From NCBI GenBank assembly GCA_023422775.1, contig JAFAGM010000056.1, forward strand, positions 1 to 15,640: 15,640 nucleotides of DNA, in the 5' to 3' direction. A program made the position numbers and the translations under genes. The stretch comes from Pseudomonadota bacterium (lineage in GTDB: Bacteria; Pseudomonadota; Alphaproteobacteria; Rhizobiales; Xanthobacteraceae). Positions 15,415 through 15,640 of this stretch are shown here, in pieces. How positions within the stretch are numbered: position 1 is the first letter of the stretch; every line of letters starts with the position of its first letter. The notes beneath the pieces were generated by a model that saw only the letters and a program-made list of their open reading frames with translations, ran no database searches and was not told where the DNA came from.

Positions 15415-15516
15415 CGTTATGATTCTCCGGTTGGTTCCTCCGGAAACGTGTGAGCAGACGAGCCTATGGCCCGGCTGCCACCGGACGGCTTTTTGAGCCA
15501 TGTTTCCGTGTGAGAT
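15415..15516 (-). promoter_or_regulatory. Structured 5' leader of rpsB (possible S2 autoregulation site)
   Basis: GCCATGTTTCCG (15497-15508) can pair with two separate segments nearer the gene: ATGGC (15466-15470) and CGGAAAC (15441-15447). This gives a 5-bp plus 7-bp stem with a one-sided bulge, ending just upstream of the ribosome binding site (plus-strand CTCCG, about 15424-15428). Inside it GGCT/AGCC can form a small hairpin. In E. coli the rpsB leader is the target of S2 feedback control; a similar role here is inference. Confidence 0.45.
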
Positions 15517-15523
15517 GGCGCGG

Positions 15524-15551
15524 TATATAGCCGGATTCCAGCCAGAAGCAA
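15524..15551 (-). promoter_or_regulatory. Likely housekeeping sigma promoter of rpsB
   Basis: Read on the minus strand, TTGCTT (15551-15546) and TATATA (15529-15524) are separated by 16 bases, a fair match to -35 and -10 elements. Transcription would begin near 15517, giving a leader of about 100 bases. It is the best promoter candidate in the window and sits where the conserved rpsB operon is expected to start. Confidence 0.55.
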
Positions 15552-15569
15552 GAAAATAAGGCCGGATTT

Positions 15570-15608
15570 CCGGGCCTTGCGGCCCGGCGATTTAGGGCCG
15601 CTCCGGCC
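15570..15608. terminator. GC-rich hairpins upstream of rpsB, possible terminator of an upstream gene
   Basis: CCGGGCC (15570-15576) and GGCCCGG (15581-15587) form a perfect 7-bp stem with a GCAA loop on the minus strand. A second small stem, GGCCG/CGGCC, lies at 15596-15608. After the first, the minus strand continues AAATCCGGCCTTATTTTC, a loose T-rich tail. It may end a transcript entering from beyond the right edge. The remaining sequence to 15640 shows no gene I can support. Confidence 0.45.
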
Positions 15609-15640
15609 ACACTCGTCGGGCTGCTTTCGGGGTCCTGTCC

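Noticed and set aside
15412..15501. A 29-residue N-terminal extension of S2 (MAQKAVRWQP...) from ATG 15501
   Set aside because: The frame is open but S2 proteins begin near MSLPDFSMRQ. The extension falls in the structured leader and has no family similarity.
1..15640. A novel defence, mobile or biosynthetic system
   Set aside because: Every sizeable coding stretch is accounted for by a known core gene in conserved order. No integrase, transposase, CRISPR repeat, tRNA or attachment-site pattern is visible.

Overview
This window looks like chromosomal core from an alphaproteobacterium of the Bradyrhizobium/Rhodopseudomonas (Nitrobacteraceae) type. The reasons are high GC, an envelope/translation gene order typical of Rhizobiales, LpxI instead of LpxH, an S2 protein with a long C-terminal extension, and a citrate synthase gene beside lpxB. 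The genus is an inference from gene order and protein style, not from a database search.

Layout: positions 1-212 (+) hold the 3' end of a citrate synthase gene (gltA), followed by a strong intrinsic terminator. All other genes lie on the minus strand. In transcription order from the right edge they are rpsB, tsf, pyrH, frr, uppS, cdsA, dxr, rseP, bamA, lpxD, fabZ, lpxA, lpxI, lpxB, and lpxB converges on gltA. The first block (rpsB-tsf-pyrH-frr) supplies ribosomal protein S2, elongation factor Ts, UMP kinase and ribosome recycling factor. The second (uppS-cdsA-dxr) supplies isoprenoid precursor, the undecaprenyl carrier and CDP-diacylglycerol. The third (rseP-bamA-lpxD-fabZ-lpxA-lpxI-lpxB) covers envelope-stress proteolysis, outer-membrane protein assembly and the early lipid A (Raetz) pathway. 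A likely promoter and a structured leader precede rpsB. Junctions are tight in uppS/cdsA/dxr, lpxD/fabZ and lpxA/lpxI/lpxB. Several of the 45-170 bp gaps carry inverted repeats that may tune expression or mRNA processing.

The outstanding feature is bamA. The reading frame is continuous in one phase from signal peptide to C-terminal beta-signal except for one in-frame TAA at 5964-5966 (codon 541 of about 853). The barrel half that carries the VRGF motif and the beta-signal is therefore cut off. BamA is normally essential, so this is a sequencing error, a gene rescued by a second copy, or a truly unusual allele. Smaller points of interest are an HhH-like C-terminal domain on S2, three palindromic 15-mers in the start of cdsA, 13-bp tandem repeats between frr and uppS, and a foldable rpsB leader.

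I see no mobile element, CRISPR array, tRNA, rRNA or novel multi-gene system. Apart from the bamA lesion this is ordinary, well-conserved housekeeping DNA.
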